Shown here: piece by piece, positions 1 through 8,541 of the stretch
How the letters are laid out: the number at the start of each line of letters is the position of its first letter
Position numbering within the stretch: the stretch's first letter is position 1
From: a virus
Length of the DNA: 44,473 nt
Reading direction: 5' to 3' (one strand)
Virus record (IMG/VR): IMGVR_UViG_3300029923_000036
Span: 1-44,473 of that record
The notes under the pieces: model-generated
What the model was told of the DNA's origin: nothing
Seen by the model: the letters and a program-made list of their open reading frames with translations, nothing else
Database searches by the model: none
Made by a program: the position numbers and the translations under genes

Positions 1-915
1 TGCCATTATAACACAATCTAAAGCAGGAAAGTCAAAACCCGTTGTTAATATACTAACATTCACTAATACTTTGAATTTTCCGTTTTTAAAATCTTCTAAA
101 GTATTTTTACGTTCCGTTGAATCTATTGTACTATCAATTGATTTTGCATCTATTCCGTTATCTTGAAAACATTGAGTTATTGCATTAGCATGATTTATTC
201 CACTTGCAAATATTATCGTGTGCTTTCTATCTTGTGCATAATCTAAATAAGACTTCACTATTATATTATTTCTTTCATCATTGTTAATAGCTTCTTCTAA
301 ATGTTTTTGGACAAATTCCCCACCAACTGTTTTTACGTTTGATATATCAGTATTTGTATATACTTTTTTTGCTTTTGGTTCTACTAAGTAACCACTTTTT
401 ATAGCTTTTAATAAAGTCATTTCATAGATTATATTATCAAATACTTCAACCATCTTTTCATTGTATGGAGTTGCTGTTACTCCTATAATAATAGAATTTT
501 GACCTATTGCATCAATAATCTTTTTTATTTGTTCTACTGCTACATGACATTCATCAAATATAATATATTTAAAATCACCATTATTAGTTATATCCTTTAA
601 TCTATTACTTTTTGCATGAGTTAAACTTTGTCTAGTTGCAACTATTATATCATTATCGCACTCATTTAATTTCCCTTGTATACTTCCAACATCAACATTT
701 TCTCCACATACAAATTTTAGTTTATCAATTGTCTGCTCTCTCAATTCCGTACTCATAACAACTATCAATATTCTTTCGGTTGCTTCTTCCTTAGCAAGTC
801 CACTCATTACAATAGTTTTTCCTGTTCCTGTCGGTAGTGAAATTACTCCCTTTTCACCTACTTTCAATCCTTTGATTTTATTAATACTTTCTGTTTGATA
901 TTCTCTTAATTCCAT
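1..915 (-). CDS. SF2 DEAD/DEAH-box helicase, partial
   Basis: The gene runs off the left edge; 305 N-terminal residues are present. Helicase motifs are in order: motif I SLPTGTGKT (26-34), motif II DECH (121-124), motif III TATPY (147-151) and motif V LTTGFD (290-295); motif VI lies outside the window. This is the SSL2/RadD-like layout of ATP-dependent DNA or RNA translocases. The start is ATG 915, preceded by AAAGGAGG. It is the first gene of a minus-strand block and its promoter is not obvious. Its role in the element (replication, repair or RNA remodelling) cannot be told from sequence. The family call is firm, the substrate is not. Confidence 0.9.
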   Translation of the reverse strand, partial: MELREYQTESINKIKGLKVGEKGVISLPTGTGKTIVMSGLAKEEATERILIVVMSTELREQTIDKLKFVCGENVDVGSIQGKLNECDNDIIVATRQSLTHAKSNRLKDITNNGDFKYIIFDECHVAVEQIKKIIDAIGQNSIIIGVTATPYNEKMVEVFDNIIYEMTLLKAIKSGYLVEPKAKKVYTNTDISNVKTVGGEFVQKHLEEAINNDERNNIIVKSYLDYAQDRKHTIIFASGINHANAITQCFQDNGIDAKSIDSTIDSTERKNTLEDFKNGKFKVLVNVSILTTGFDFPALDCVIMA

Positions 916-987
916 AATTTTTATATCCTCCTTTTGATTTTTGCTTAATTTATATTCTATATTTTATTTTAATTTTGCCTAAAAACG

Positions 988-1112
988 TCAATTTATCACT
1001 CTCTAATAAATCAAAAATTAGTTAGTTATCAGAGAGTGATAAATCAGATTTTACTAATTATACCAATACTGATAAATTAATATTTCATTTAGGTTCAATA
1101 GTGATAAGCCAG
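988..1112. repeat. Iteron-like cluster beside an initiator-like gene
   Basis: Four copies of a 13-mer like AGTGATAAATCAG occur: inverted at 988-1000, then direct at 1035-1047, 1068-1080 and 1100-1112. The direct copies are 33 and 32 bp apart, about three helical turns. A perfect 13-bp inverted repeat (TTTATCACTCTCT 992-1004 with 1031-1043) includes two of the copies. The cluster lies just downstream of the initiator-like gene at 1207-2133, so it may be its binding site or a second origin (inference). Confidence 0.55.
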
Positions 1113-1206
1113 TATAGTGTAACAATAGTACTCAATAACAATATTATCCATTAACAATAAAATCCATAACAAGATGAATCTATAGTTTCGCAAAGCTCAA
1201 CCTTGC

Positions 1207-2133
1207 TTACGCATTTTCATTTGTTTTCTTTTCTTCTTTTTGTTTATCTAGTTCTTCATACTGTTCTTGTAATAATCTTAATTTTTCAATGTCAATTATA
1301 TTTGCTTGTCCATTTCCTTTTTTCTTTATTAAATCATTTATCTTTTGTTTAATTTGTTTTTTGAAGTTACTTTTATCTTTATTTATTTTACTTATTTTTA
1401 TATATCCTTTCTTTTTTCTTTCACTGGTTAACTTTTGCAGTAATAAATCTTCATTTCCTACTCTTGTATAATACATATGTCCATTTTTAATTTGTCCTTT
1501 TGAAGTTTCCTTATATCCTGCATAATCAAATACAAATATATTTAATTCACTCAATATGTTTATGTATTTTAAAGCTGTTTTTTCTGTTACTTCTACTCTT
1601 TCAGCTATATTTAACACTGAAGGATATCCTAAGCAATAATCCTCATCATTTTTATTATTGTTAAATGTACTAGATATGTAAGCATAAGTTTTTATTAGTG
1701 AATATGTATCTACTTTATTTTTATTACTATATTCTATTAATAGATTAATTTCTTTATCAAGTAGCATTGTAAAATTATCTCCTATTTCTTCACATAGTTC
1801 TGCAAATATTAATTTATTTTTATCATAATCAGTAACAATATTGTTAATACTATATTCTTGTTGTAAGTAAATATCATCATAATAAAATAATATTTCATAT
1901 TCATATAATGATTTTATTATTTCTCTTATCTGTCTTTTTCCAGTTGAATTATTAGGCTTAATATGTAATTCATTATATAACCATTCTAAATTAAATATAC
2001 ATACGTCTTTTGAGTTTCTAGACATATATAAAAGTATTAATATGGTTAGTTCTTTTGAATCTAGTTCGCTATCTCCTTTTATTAGATTATTTGGTATTCT
2101 TGTAAATTTCCCTTGTAATTGTCTTTCTTCCAT
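1207..2133 (-). CDS. Winged-helix replication-initiator-like protein (paralogue 1)
   Basis: 308 residues. The protein is clearly paralogous to the one encoded at 23283-24218. Both share an N-terminal SRNSKDVCIF/TRSSKDVCIF block followed by a helix-turn-helix-like segment, a second HTH-like segment near residues 170-195, then FDYAGYK, a short G-x-MYYT/MFYT strand and GNEDLLLQ/GNEEILLQ. A lysine-rich coiled-coil-like tail follows. Two HTH-like units of this kind resemble plasmid or phage replication initiators of the DnaD/RepA type, but I do not recognise a named family. The start is ATG 2133 after AAAGGAG. Iteron-like repeats lie directly downstream, as at the paralogue. A DNA-binding regulator is the alternative. 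Confidence 0.55.
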   Translation of the reverse strand: MEERQLQGKFTRIPNNLIKGDSELDSKELTILILLYMSRNSKDVCIFNLEWLYNELHIKPNNSTGKRQIREIIKSLYEYEILFYYDDIYLQQEYSINNIVTDYDKNKLIFAELCEEIGDNFTMLLDKEINLLIEYSNKNKVDTYSLIKTYAYISSTFNNNKNDEDYCLGYPSVLNIAERVEVTEKTALKYINILSELNIFVFDYAGYKETSKGQIKNGHMYYTRVGNEDLLLQKLTSERKKKGYIKISKINKDKSNFKKQIKQKINDLIKKKGNGQANIIDIEKLRLLQEQYEELDKQKEEKKTNENA

Positions 2134-2173
2134 ATATCTTTTATCTCCTTTTGATTATTAGATTATTATGTAA

Positions 2174-2371
2174 TTATTTTTCTATTGGTGTATATTTTCT
2201 CATAGCTTCTAAAAGTTCTGGAGTATTCTTGAATAACCATACAACTTTTTTAGGCTCAAATATGTTTGGCAAAGTATCTACTATCTCAAAACCTCTATCG
2301 GTTAAAAATTTAGTCATTGCTATAGTTTTAATCACATAATTTTCTTTATTATTATTTGTTATATTTTTCAT
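2174..2371 (-). CDS. Small DUF5659-like protein
   Basis: 65 residues with the pattern YVIKTIAMTKFLTDRGFEIV, then a short strand ending KKVVWLFKNTPELLEAM. This matches the short phage/plasmid DUF5659-type fold (helix, strand hairpin, helix) in which a cell-encoded or mobile-element protein of 60-100 residues carries a conserved K-V-x-F/W-x-F core. The function of that family is unknown. AAGGA lies 11 nt before the ATG, so the ribosome binding site is weak. The upstream sequence at about 2424-2443 resembles the recurrent AATAAATTAAT element, but without a clean promoter. The gene at 40821-41111 has a similar pattern. Confidence 0.5.
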   Translation of the reverse strand: MKNITNNNKENYVIKTIAMTKFLTDRGFEIVDTLPNIFEPKKVVWLFKNTPELLEAMRKYTPIEK

Positions 2372-2597
2372 TTCTTGACACGTCCTTTTCTCTTATATTT
2401 TATTTATCCTCTCTTATTTTCTATTAATTTATTATCATTATCTCAGCATCTTATCAAGCCACCTTTCAATTTTTTTCATGTATTACTATAATATACAATT
2501 TCTTTTTGTATTTTGGGTACTTTTTTATATTTTAATTTATTAATGCACTTTAAGAGTATAATTCCAGTTATTTTTTTGAAATTATACTCTATCTATA

Positions 2598-2873
2598 TTA
2601 ACCACTTGTTAGTGGATTGTATTTATTATTAATTAACTCAACTAATGAATTAACTGACATATCATTACAATTATCATATCTTAATACTGTTTCAGGTTCT
2701 AACCCTTGAATTAAATTATCCTCATAACTTAGATTGTTTTCTTTTAGAAATATAAAGCTTGGCTCTTTACTAAACATAAATTTAATTTCATTATCTATAT
2801 AAACAATGTATAAGGAACTTTTCAGCTCCTTAGCTTCCTTGCACTTATTAAGAATAATTTCTCTTGTAATCAT
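2598..2873 (-). CDS. Hypothetical protein, 91 aa
   Basis: I do not recognise this protein. It is a soluble alpha/beta protein with a lysine/glutamate-rich N-terminal helix, a hydrophobic strand (SLYIVYIDNEIKFMF) and an acidic middle; no cysteine motif or membrane segment. The start ATG 2873 follows AGGAGG with good spacing. It is 11 nt downstream of the gene ending at 2885, so the two are probably co-transcribed from the promoter at 3272-3321. Confidence 0.6.
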   Translation of the reverse strand: MITREIILNKCKEAKELKSSLYIVYIDNEIKFMFSKEPSFIFLKENNLSYEDNLIQGLEPETVLRYDNCNDMSVNSLVELINNKYNPLTSG

Positions 2874-2884
2874 CTTATTGCCTC

Positions 2885-3226
2885 CTATACTGCTACAAAT
2901 TGGCTATTTCTATTGTAGCTATCTCTGTAAGATTCTTTTACACAATCCATAAAATATTGTGTGTCTTTCTTATCTTCTGAATTCATTTCCCATTTATATT
3001 TAAATGTTCCTGCTCCAGTAGTTTCTACTATTCCAAAATTATTTTCTATATAAACTTTTTCTATTCTGTTATTTTCAATATCTTTAGCTCTGCTTAAAAT
3101 TTCTTCTAATTGCTTAGGTTTTAAAGCCATTAAGTTATCTTCATTAAGTTGATCTCCGTTTGGTATATAAGAATTCTCATTTCTTAGAATTTCATTGATT
3201 AGGTTTTCTTTTTGTAATTTTGTCAT
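2885..3226 (-). CDS. Hypothetical protein, 113 aa
   Basis: I do not recognise this protein. The N-terminal half is helical and charged (residues 1-50), followed by a beta-rich segment with a TTGAGTFKYKW stretch and a polar tail ending NSQFVAV. No membrane segment or metal site is visible. The start ATG 3226 follows AAAGGTGG. It is the first gene behind a well-formed promoter with the 18-nt upstream element (3272-3321), and is divergent from the exported protein gene at 3497. Confidence 0.6.
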   Translation of the reverse strand: MTKLQKENLINEILRNENSYIPNGDQLNEDNLMALKPKQLEEILSRAKDIENNRIEKVYIENNFGIVETTGAGTFKYKWEMNSEDKKDTQYFMDCVKESYRDSYNRNSQFVAV

Positions 3227-3271
3227 TTAAATTACCACCTTTACTATATTAATTTGTTACCTGTTACTATT

Positions 3272-3321
3272 ATAATACATTATACAGATATTAAAGTCAA
3301 GCTTTATATATTAATTTGTTA
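3272..3321 (-). promoter_or_regulatory. Promoter with 18-nt upstream element (minus)
   Basis: Read on the minus strand: element AACAAATTAATATATAAA (3303-3321 region), 2 nt, -35 TTGACT (3295-3300), 17-nt spacer, -10 TATTAT (3272-3277). It serves the gene at 2885-3226. Confidence 0.65.
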
Positions 3322-3384
3322 TATTGTTTATCTATTTATATTTACTATATAATGTAGATAGTTTTTTAATATTTAAATTAGTTT

Positions 3385-3434
3385 AATAAATTAATATATA
3401 AAGTATTGTAATTGCTTTTATTGTATGTTAAAAT
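3385..3434 (+). promoter_or_regulatory. Promoter with 18-nt upstream element (plus)
   Basis: Element AATAAATTAATATATAAA (3385-3402), 3 nt, -35 TTGTAA (3406-3411), exactly 17 nt, -10 TAAAAT (3429-3434). It serves the exported protein gene at 3497 and is divergent from the promoter at 3272-3321. Confidence 0.7.
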
Positions 3435-3496
3435 AAATTATAGGTTAATTAAGACGTAAATACATATTAAAATATTAAATGAAGGTGGTAATTAAA

Positions 3497-4258
3497 ATGA
3501 AAAATATTAAAACTTTATCAAACAATGAATTAGTAAAAGCTTACAAAGTAGCTAAAGTTAATTTTAGAAATGCAGTTGAAGGATCACAAGAAGAAATAGA
3601 GTGTGATAGAATATATACTGAAATGTTTAATGAATTGAATGAAAGAAATTTAGATTTGAGAGATTATCAAGAAACAAACCAAACTGTGGAAAATAATACA
3701 ACTAATAATACAATAAAGAAAGTTAAGACATTTGTAAAATCTTTAGTTATAGCAACTACAATATTATTAACAACTTCTATTCCATTTGTACCAGTTATGG
3801 CTCAAGAAGTAAATAGTAATCAAGATGCCAATATTATTAGTCATTATACATTAGCAAATGGATATATGAAGACAGTATATAATGATGGTTCTTATTATAT
3901 TAATAGTGATGTTGAAATTCAATCAATAAGTTATATAGATAATACAATTACAATAAATAAAGATGGTCAATTGTATTCGTTCTATGATGACAATGTTAAA
4001 GATTATTATTTAGGTCAACAAATTAATATTACAATGGACCAAGATAATGAAATAGTAGATTGTATTGTTGATACTGAACCAGTTATATATAATGATGTTA
4101 GTGTTATATATGCAGATAATGAAGTTTGTTGTGTTAGAATTGATAATAATGTTTATGACTTTGTGAATGAGGATGGTAGTTATAAAGTAAATGATATGGT
4201 GAATGTAGTTATACAGGATTATAAGATATTAGAAATTAAACCATGTGTAGTTAAGTAG
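3497..4258 (+). CDS. Exported/membrane-tethered protein with long cytosolic N-terminus
   Basis: 253 residues from ATG 3497, chosen because GAAGGTGG lies just before it; an in-frame upstream start 18 nt earlier lacks a site. Residues 1-75 are a charged helical segment, 76-101 a lysine-flanked hydrophobic stretch ending PVMAQE, which looks like a signal peptide cleavage site or a membrane anchor. The rest (about 150 residues) is Asn/Asp-rich and beta-rich, with no cysteine motif. A signal sequence starting 75 residues in is unusual; the N-terminal part may act in the cytosol while the C-terminal part is outside. Function unknown. Expression is likely from the promoter at 3385-3434. Confidence 0.65.
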   Translation: MKNIKTLSNNELVKAYKVAKVNFRNAVEGSQEEIECDRIYTEMFNELNERNLDLRDYQETNQTVENNTTNNTIKKVKTFVKSLVIATTILLTTSIPFVPVMAQEVNSNQDANIISHYTLANGYMKTVYNDGSYYINSDVEIQSISYIDNTITINKDGQLYSFYDDNVKDYYLGQQINITMDQDNEIVDCIVDTEPVIYNDVSVIYADNEVCCVRIDNNVYDFVNEDGSYKVNDMVNVVIQDYKILEIKPCVVK

Positions 4259-4911
4259 TAGATAAATTAAAAGCATTATGTTTTAATATAGATTAATAAA
4301 TAGAGTTATTATAATTAAGTTTGTAGTAGCTCTTTTGTTATGCCCTTTTATAGCGTTGTAGTGACGTTGTATAGATTGTTTAATATAAGTTGTTGTATTA
4401 AGATTAGATTGTTATATAGACGTTTATAGTCAGCATCTTATTAGTAGTGATCCAATTATATTAGTATGTTATATCTATAATGTTATCAGTTGCTATATGC
4501 TATATTAATGATCCTGCTATTGTTATTGTATATGGTTTATATAGTATGTTATCAATAAGTTATGCTTCATATTGACGTTGTGTGAGTCCTTATAATAGTT
4601 AGTAATGTAATTGGTTGTCTTGATATAATGTTGTTGTTTAACTGTTTGATAGGTTATGAGTGATATTTATTTTTACAGGATTATTTTTTATTTTGGTGTT
4701 CATTATCTGAAAATATTTTTTTGAATAAGTTACATTAATTATTTTTTCTTAGATACTAAATTTTTTATTTTTAATTATATAGCACTTATCAGCTTATTTA
4801 AGTAATTTTATTTTTAAAGGTACTAGTTATCGGAAAATTATTTTTTTCTTGTTGTGAGGTCTCTGAAGTGGTTTAATTGATATTTATTTTTTTATTTTTG
4901 GATATAAAAAT
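4259..4911. other. Gene-free G/T-rich stretch
   Basis: About 650 bases without a credible gene. The plus strand is rich in G and T (for example 13 G to 6 C in 4561-4620) and contains loose TTGTAGTGACGTTGTATAG-like motifs but no clear repeat unit. It ends at a minus-strand terminator. I see no RNA gene that I can support. Confidence 0.5.
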
Positions 4912-4945
4912 AGACTATAGATTTTTTATTTTTTTTCTATAGTCT
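4912..4945 (-). terminator. Rho-independent terminator
   Basis: Perfect 10-bp stem AGACTATAGA (4912-4921) with TCTATAGTCT (4936-4945). On the minus strand it is followed by ATTTTTATA. It ends the minus-strand small-gene block at 4953-6153. Confidence 0.8.
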
Positions 4946-4952
4946 TGGAGTA

Positions 4953-5114
4953 TTAATTATTTTTATAATCTGCAATCCATTTTTTTATTAAATCTTTGTT
5001 AGTACCTTTTTGCCATAAATGGAAGTCTATTTGTATATCATTATTTTCATCTACTGGAATTTTATTTAACATAATACTTAAATTTAATAAATCTTTTTCT
5101 TTATATATATTCAT
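4953..5114 (-). CDS. Hypothetical protein, 53 aa
   Basis: A small gene from ATG 5114 to TAA 4953, preceded by TTTAGGAGTG. The product is a charged helical peptide with an aromatic patch (DFHLWQKGTNKDLIKKW). No known family. It is the last gene of a tight block of minus-strand small genes and stops just before the terminator at 4912-4945. Confidence 0.5.
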   Translation of the reverse strand: MNIYKEKDLLNLSIMLNKIPVDENNDIQIDFHLWQKGTNKDLIKKWIADYKNN

Positions 5115-5133
5115 TATTAATCACTCCTAAAAA

Positions 5134-5328
5134 TTATTTTTCTTCAATTTCACTAAAAAATTTTTTCCTATTAAATCCTATATGACGTATTAATATTTCA
5201 GCTTGTTGTCTATCATCACATGAAATTGTTTTAAAAGTTTCTTTTGTTCTTAAATCTTTTATTAATATGTTTACGGTTGGTTGTGGTTTGATGTTTGGAA
5301 TAATTTTTTTATTTTTTGATTGCTTCAT
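5134..5328 (-). CDS. Hypothetical protein, 64 aa
   Basis: A small basic protein with a lysine-rich N-terminus, a proline pair (KPQPTVN) and a ferredoxin-like strand-helix pattern (VNILIKDLRTKETFKTI, then QQAEILIRHIGF). No known family. Its ATG overlaps the stop of the upstream gene (ATGA, 5325-5328), a sign of translational coupling. Confidence 0.55.
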   Translation of the reverse strand: MKQSKNKKIIPNIKPQPTVNILIKDLRTKETFKTISCDDRQQAEILIRHIGFNRKKFFSEIEEK

Positions 5329-5561
5329 TGTTGTAGTTCCTTATGGTTTCTAATTTTAAATTCAAGTTCAAATATTAAATCACTAAGATAACATTGTAAT
5401 AATTGTTTATTTTCTTGACAGGCTTTTAAATGTTTTTCTTTATAATAATCTAGTTTAGATTTTAATTGTTCATTATTGGAATTTTTTGGAGTGTAAATAA
5501 TATCATTTTTAAAAGTTGAAATAATGAACAACTGGTTTATATAATAATCATCTTCAAACAT
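5325..5561 (-). CDS. Hypothetical protein, 78 aa
   Basis: A helical, charged protein (middle KLDYYKEKHLKACQENKQLLQ) that may form a coiled coil. No membrane segment or metal site. It overlaps its neighbours by 1 and 4 nt, so the three genes at 5134-5791 are translated as one unit. Confidence 0.55.
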   Translation of the reverse strand: MFEDDYYINQLFIISTFKNDIIYTPKNSNNEQLKSKLDYYKEKHLKACQENKQLLQCYLSDLIFELEFKIRNHKELQQ

Positions 5562-5791
5562 TACATATCCTCACTTTCATTATTCTTTAATATATCATTT
5601 ATAGACCACTGTTTAATTATATTCATATTATCAAGTTCATTAATCCATACTGTTTTACTGTTCTTAATCTTATCCTTAGCAATCTTTAAAGCTAAATTAA
5701 AATCGTCATCACAGTTATTATTAAACCTTCTTTGTACTGATTTATTACTTTGTTGGTGTTTCCACTCCTTAACCCATACAACTAGATACAT
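5561..5791 (-). CDS. Hypothetical protein, 76 aa
   Basis: A small protein starting MYLVVWVKEWKHQQSNKSVQ, then an acidic helix. The N-terminal pattern of a strand followed by a basic loop and a DFNLALKIAKDKI helix resembles small phage proteins of unknown role. The start ATG 5791 follows GAGGTGATAATAA. First gene of a three-gene overlapping unit. Confidence 0.55.
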   Translation of the reverse strand: MYLVVWVKEWKHQQSNKSVQRRFNNNCDDDFNLALKIAKDKIKNSKTVWINELDNMNIIKQWSINDILKNNESEDM

Positions 5792-5831
5792 TTATTATCA
5801 CCTCGCTACATATAATAATACTATATCATAT

Positions 5832-5981
5832 TTATACTTTTTTAAATATAGAATAGTTGATCCAAGTCAAAACTATTAATAATGCAATTAAGCTATAAAC
5901 TATATATCCAGTTAATTTTATAACTAATATATAATAAGTAATCATAATTATAGATGCTATTGTTGCCCAAATATATTTCAT
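5832..5981 (-). CDS. Small two-segment membrane protein, 49 aa
   Basis: ATG 5981 to TAA 5832, preceded by AAAGGTG. The product is almost wholly hydrophobic: segments at about residues 4-22 and 26-42, with a short KKV C-terminus. It lies between two minus-strand small genes with gaps of 7 and 40 nt. A holin-like or membrane-anchoring role is possible, but nothing in the sequence is specific. Confidence 0.5.
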   Translation of the reverse strand: MKYIWATIASIIMITYYILVIKLTGYIVYSLIALLIVLTWINYSIFKKV

Positions 5982-5988
5982 ATTTTAG

Positions 5989-6153
5989 TCACCTTTCTTC
6001 CTCGTCCATATATTCAGCAGTAAAGTCATAACCTAACTCAATAAGGTTTATTCTTAGGTTATATAAATCCATATGAAACCTTAACTTGCCTTCATATGCT
6101 TCCTTAATTTCTTGTGCCATGACTATTCTATCTTCTTTACAATTATTTATCAT
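5989..6153 (-). CDS. Hypothetical protein, 54 aa
   Basis: I take ATG 6153 as start because ATAAGGAAG lies 9 nt before it; an in-frame ATG at 6174 would sit on that site. The product is a single long amphipathic helix (MAQEIKEAYEGKLRFHMDLY) and an acidic tail ending MDEEER. No known family. Confidence 0.5.
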   Translation of the reverse strand: MINNCKEDRIVMAQEIKEAYEGKLRFHMDLYNLRINLIELGYDFTAEYMDEEER

Positions 6154-6226
6154 TTTAATACACTTCCTTATCATTTATTATATTTTTGATTATATCATAT
6201 TTGTATTGTTCAAATTATGAAAGGTA

Positions 6227-6248
6227 AGAAGGATTTTTAAGTCCTTCT
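6227..6248 (-). terminator. Terminator-like hairpin
   Basis: AGAAGGA (6227-6233) pairs with TCCTTCT (6242-6248), overlapping the end of the gene at 6247. The T-tail on the minus strand is weak (TACCTTTC). Confidence 0.45.
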
Positions 6249-6726
6249 ATTTTAATAACTTCTTAGCTTCTTTGTAAGTTGTCATTATATCTTTTTTGAT
6301 TTCTGTCATGAATCCATGTTGAAAATCTACACTTGCACAATCCCAATATTGACCATTTTCAATTGTTGGACATCCTGATAATTGGAAGTTGTATTCTTTT
6401 AATTCTTTTCTCATATATGACTCTATCTTTTCAACTATGTAATCTTGAGTTGCTTCGTCTTCACATGTTACTGTTAATTCAAAACTTAATGATCTGTGAT
6501 AATCTGAATCCCATAAAGTTCTTTTATAAGAGTCTTCATTTTCATATTTTTTACATTCAGCCTTTACTGTATATTTTGCAATTACTAGGTCAGATTTTTC
6601 AACTATTGTTCTTTGACCTTTAAAGCTGCCTTCTAATATTTGAACCTCAACTGCATGATCATTATAGTTTGCATTTACAACTCTTACCTCTAATTCTTGA
6701 CCACATTGAATATTTTTTGCTTTCAT
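6247..6726 (-). CDS. Hypothetical protein, 159 aa
   Basis: I do not recognise this protein. The N-terminal 50 residues read as a small beta-barrel-like unit (GQELEVRVVNANYNDHAVEV, then GSFKGQRTIVEKSDL). The rest is alpha/beta with a long acidic helix (DEATQDYIVEKIESYMRKEL) and the segment NGQYWDCASVDFQHGF. No membrane segment. It has its own promoter at 6788-6837 with the shared upstream element and a perfect TATAAT, so it is probably expressed with the other element-bearing genes. Confidence 0.6.
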   Translation of the reverse strand: MKAKNIQCGQELEVRVVNANYNDHAVEVQILEGSFKGQRTIVEKSDLVIAKYTVKAECKKYENEDSYKRTLWDSDYHRSLSFELTVTCEDEATQDYIVEKIESYMRKELKEYNFQLSGCPTIENGQYWDCASVDFQHGFMTEIKKDIMTTYKEAKKLLK

Positions 6727-6787
6727 AATTTGAACAACTCCTTTTAATTTATTAGTGTCTATATTTCCTAACCTTTACTATAATATA

Positions 6788-6837
6788 ATTATACCACAAC
6801 CACATATAATTGCAAGTGTTTTCTACATTAATTTATT
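6788..6837 (-). promoter_or_regulatory. Promoter with 18-nt upstream element (minus)
   Basis: Read on the minus strand: AATAAATTAATGTAGAAA (6820-6837), 4 nt, -35 TTGCAA (6810-6815), 16-nt spacer, -10 TATAAT (6788-6793). Element-to--10 distance is the same as at 3385, 23196 and 25359. Confidence 0.7.
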
Positions 6838-8484
6838 AAATATTTAAAATAAATTTTTGAGTTATTTGTTTCTGTTTGATTACCTTCTTAATATATTATA
6901 TGCTGGAAAATACTAAATGATACATTTATTCGTATTAATTTGTTATTAATTAATAAAGAACTTTTCGACAAATTAATACTATATTATTCTGCTTATAATA
7001 TATGTTCAATAGTACGCATATTATAGGTTTGTTTAGTTATATCATTCGTATTATATTAATATGATGTAATACAGTTTGATTTGATGTATAATAAATTAAT
7101 GTATAAGTACATGATTTGAGTTGTTTTATACCCTATTCTCAATTATATGTATAGTATTATCAATTATGTTCTCAATTGGTGTGATTTGTTTATTGATAAT
7201 GATTGAGAATAACTGTATTACTTGGTTTAAGATATTCGATTCTAACGTGTATTCTCAATTAAGTTATAGGTATTAGTAAGTAATTGTGCTATTGATATGC
7301 TATTTAAATTTATATTCTGCTTAGAATTGAAGTTGATATTGGATGTTTAGTATTCGTGTTTTGATATTGTTTTGATCTGCTGAATGTGATATTATGTTAG
7401 TGTTCATTAGTTGAATATAGATATTGGATTGATTATATATGTAGTTATTAAAACTATGTGTTAGTGTATTTATAGTTATGTTATGGGTTTGTTTATATGT
7501 GTTATATAGTTACTGTTATCATGTTAAGTAGATGTTATTAATGGATTGTAATTAATAGTTATTATTCATTTAATGCAATTATATTTAGTTATTGCATATT
7601 AAGTTATACAGTATTGATTACTATTGTATGTGATACAATAATGTTGTTCTTAATTATATTGAATAATAGTTTATTGAGTGTGATTATATATAGTTCAATA
7701 GTATTGTATTCTATTGAATGTTAATCAATTATATCTATTACAATTAGATTGTATACAACTGAATTAAGTGATTTGCAGTGGGACAAAACTTGACCACGAT
7801 TATTCAAGCCAACATTAATATAATAGTTCGTGTTTTAAAAATTCATCATTCAAAACTGCATCACCTAATCAGCAACAGCCAACAAGTCAAGAGTAGATAA
7901 AAGATTGATTTTAATAGTAGTTATTGATTACTTGGATCAAATTTACTGCTATATTTATTATACTAATCAGTATAGTTTTATTGCACTAAATTGTTATTTA
8001 GTTTAATTAATTTGAAAGCGTTGGTATCACTAGGTTTGCAGGTTTTGAAGTGCTAAAAAGTAGATTATTTATGATATTTGATTGGATATAATTCATTGCC
8101 TAGTAAGTACATAGGTATAGTGGGGGCATGTTTTACATTATTAGTTCAATATCTGAACACAATAGTTGCTCTATCACATCTACAAACGCATTTTTCAGAA
8201 ACCCTATCGATTAACCAAAACACGAACATTATCTCCAAACCTCATTCGTCCCATGTTTCGATGTAACTCCCTATCTACCCCATTTCACTCTAAAATTTAC
8301 CATCAAAAATACCCTAAAATACCCTCAATTCACACTACTAAAACCTTCAAACCCAGTAACCTCAACACCTAAGACGATTAACACATCATAACTTCAAATA
8401 ACTAGTTATCAACTCAATATATAAAACCACTTCAAACCCTTACTATGACTAACCTACAACCAATTATTAATATACATAAAAAGT
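6838..8484. other. Long gene-free region with a strand-composition switch
   Basis: About 1.65 kb without a credible gene. To about 8.1 kb the plus strand is G/T-rich (7441-7500 has 13 G and 1 C), apart from a short A/C-rich patch near 7790-7880; from about 8.17 kb it becomes A/C-rich. It holds one copy of the 18-nt element (7090-7107, AATAAATTAATGTATAAG) and many short TTGATATTG-like words. No tRNA or terminator is visible inside. It could be a replication-related or structural region (inference). Confidence 0.5.
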
Positions 8485-8514
8485 AGGCACACGACATCAA
8501 CGCATCGTATACCT
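8485..8514 (-). terminator. Rho-independent terminator
   Basis: AGGCACACGA (8485-8494) pairs with TCGTATACCT (8505-8514) over 10 bp with G-T pairs; on the minus strand ACTTTTTATG follows. It serves the gene at 8542-8898. Confidence 0.75.
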
Positions 8515-8541
8515 ATCTTAACTAAATTTATAATCTAATTT

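Noticed and set aside
8078-8372. Two overlapping plus-strand reading frames of 60-70 codons
   Set aside because: They lie in the gene-free region, lack ribosome binding sites, and their composition (His/Ser/Thr/Pro-rich) is unlike real genes here. They arise because the A/C-rich DNA has few stops.
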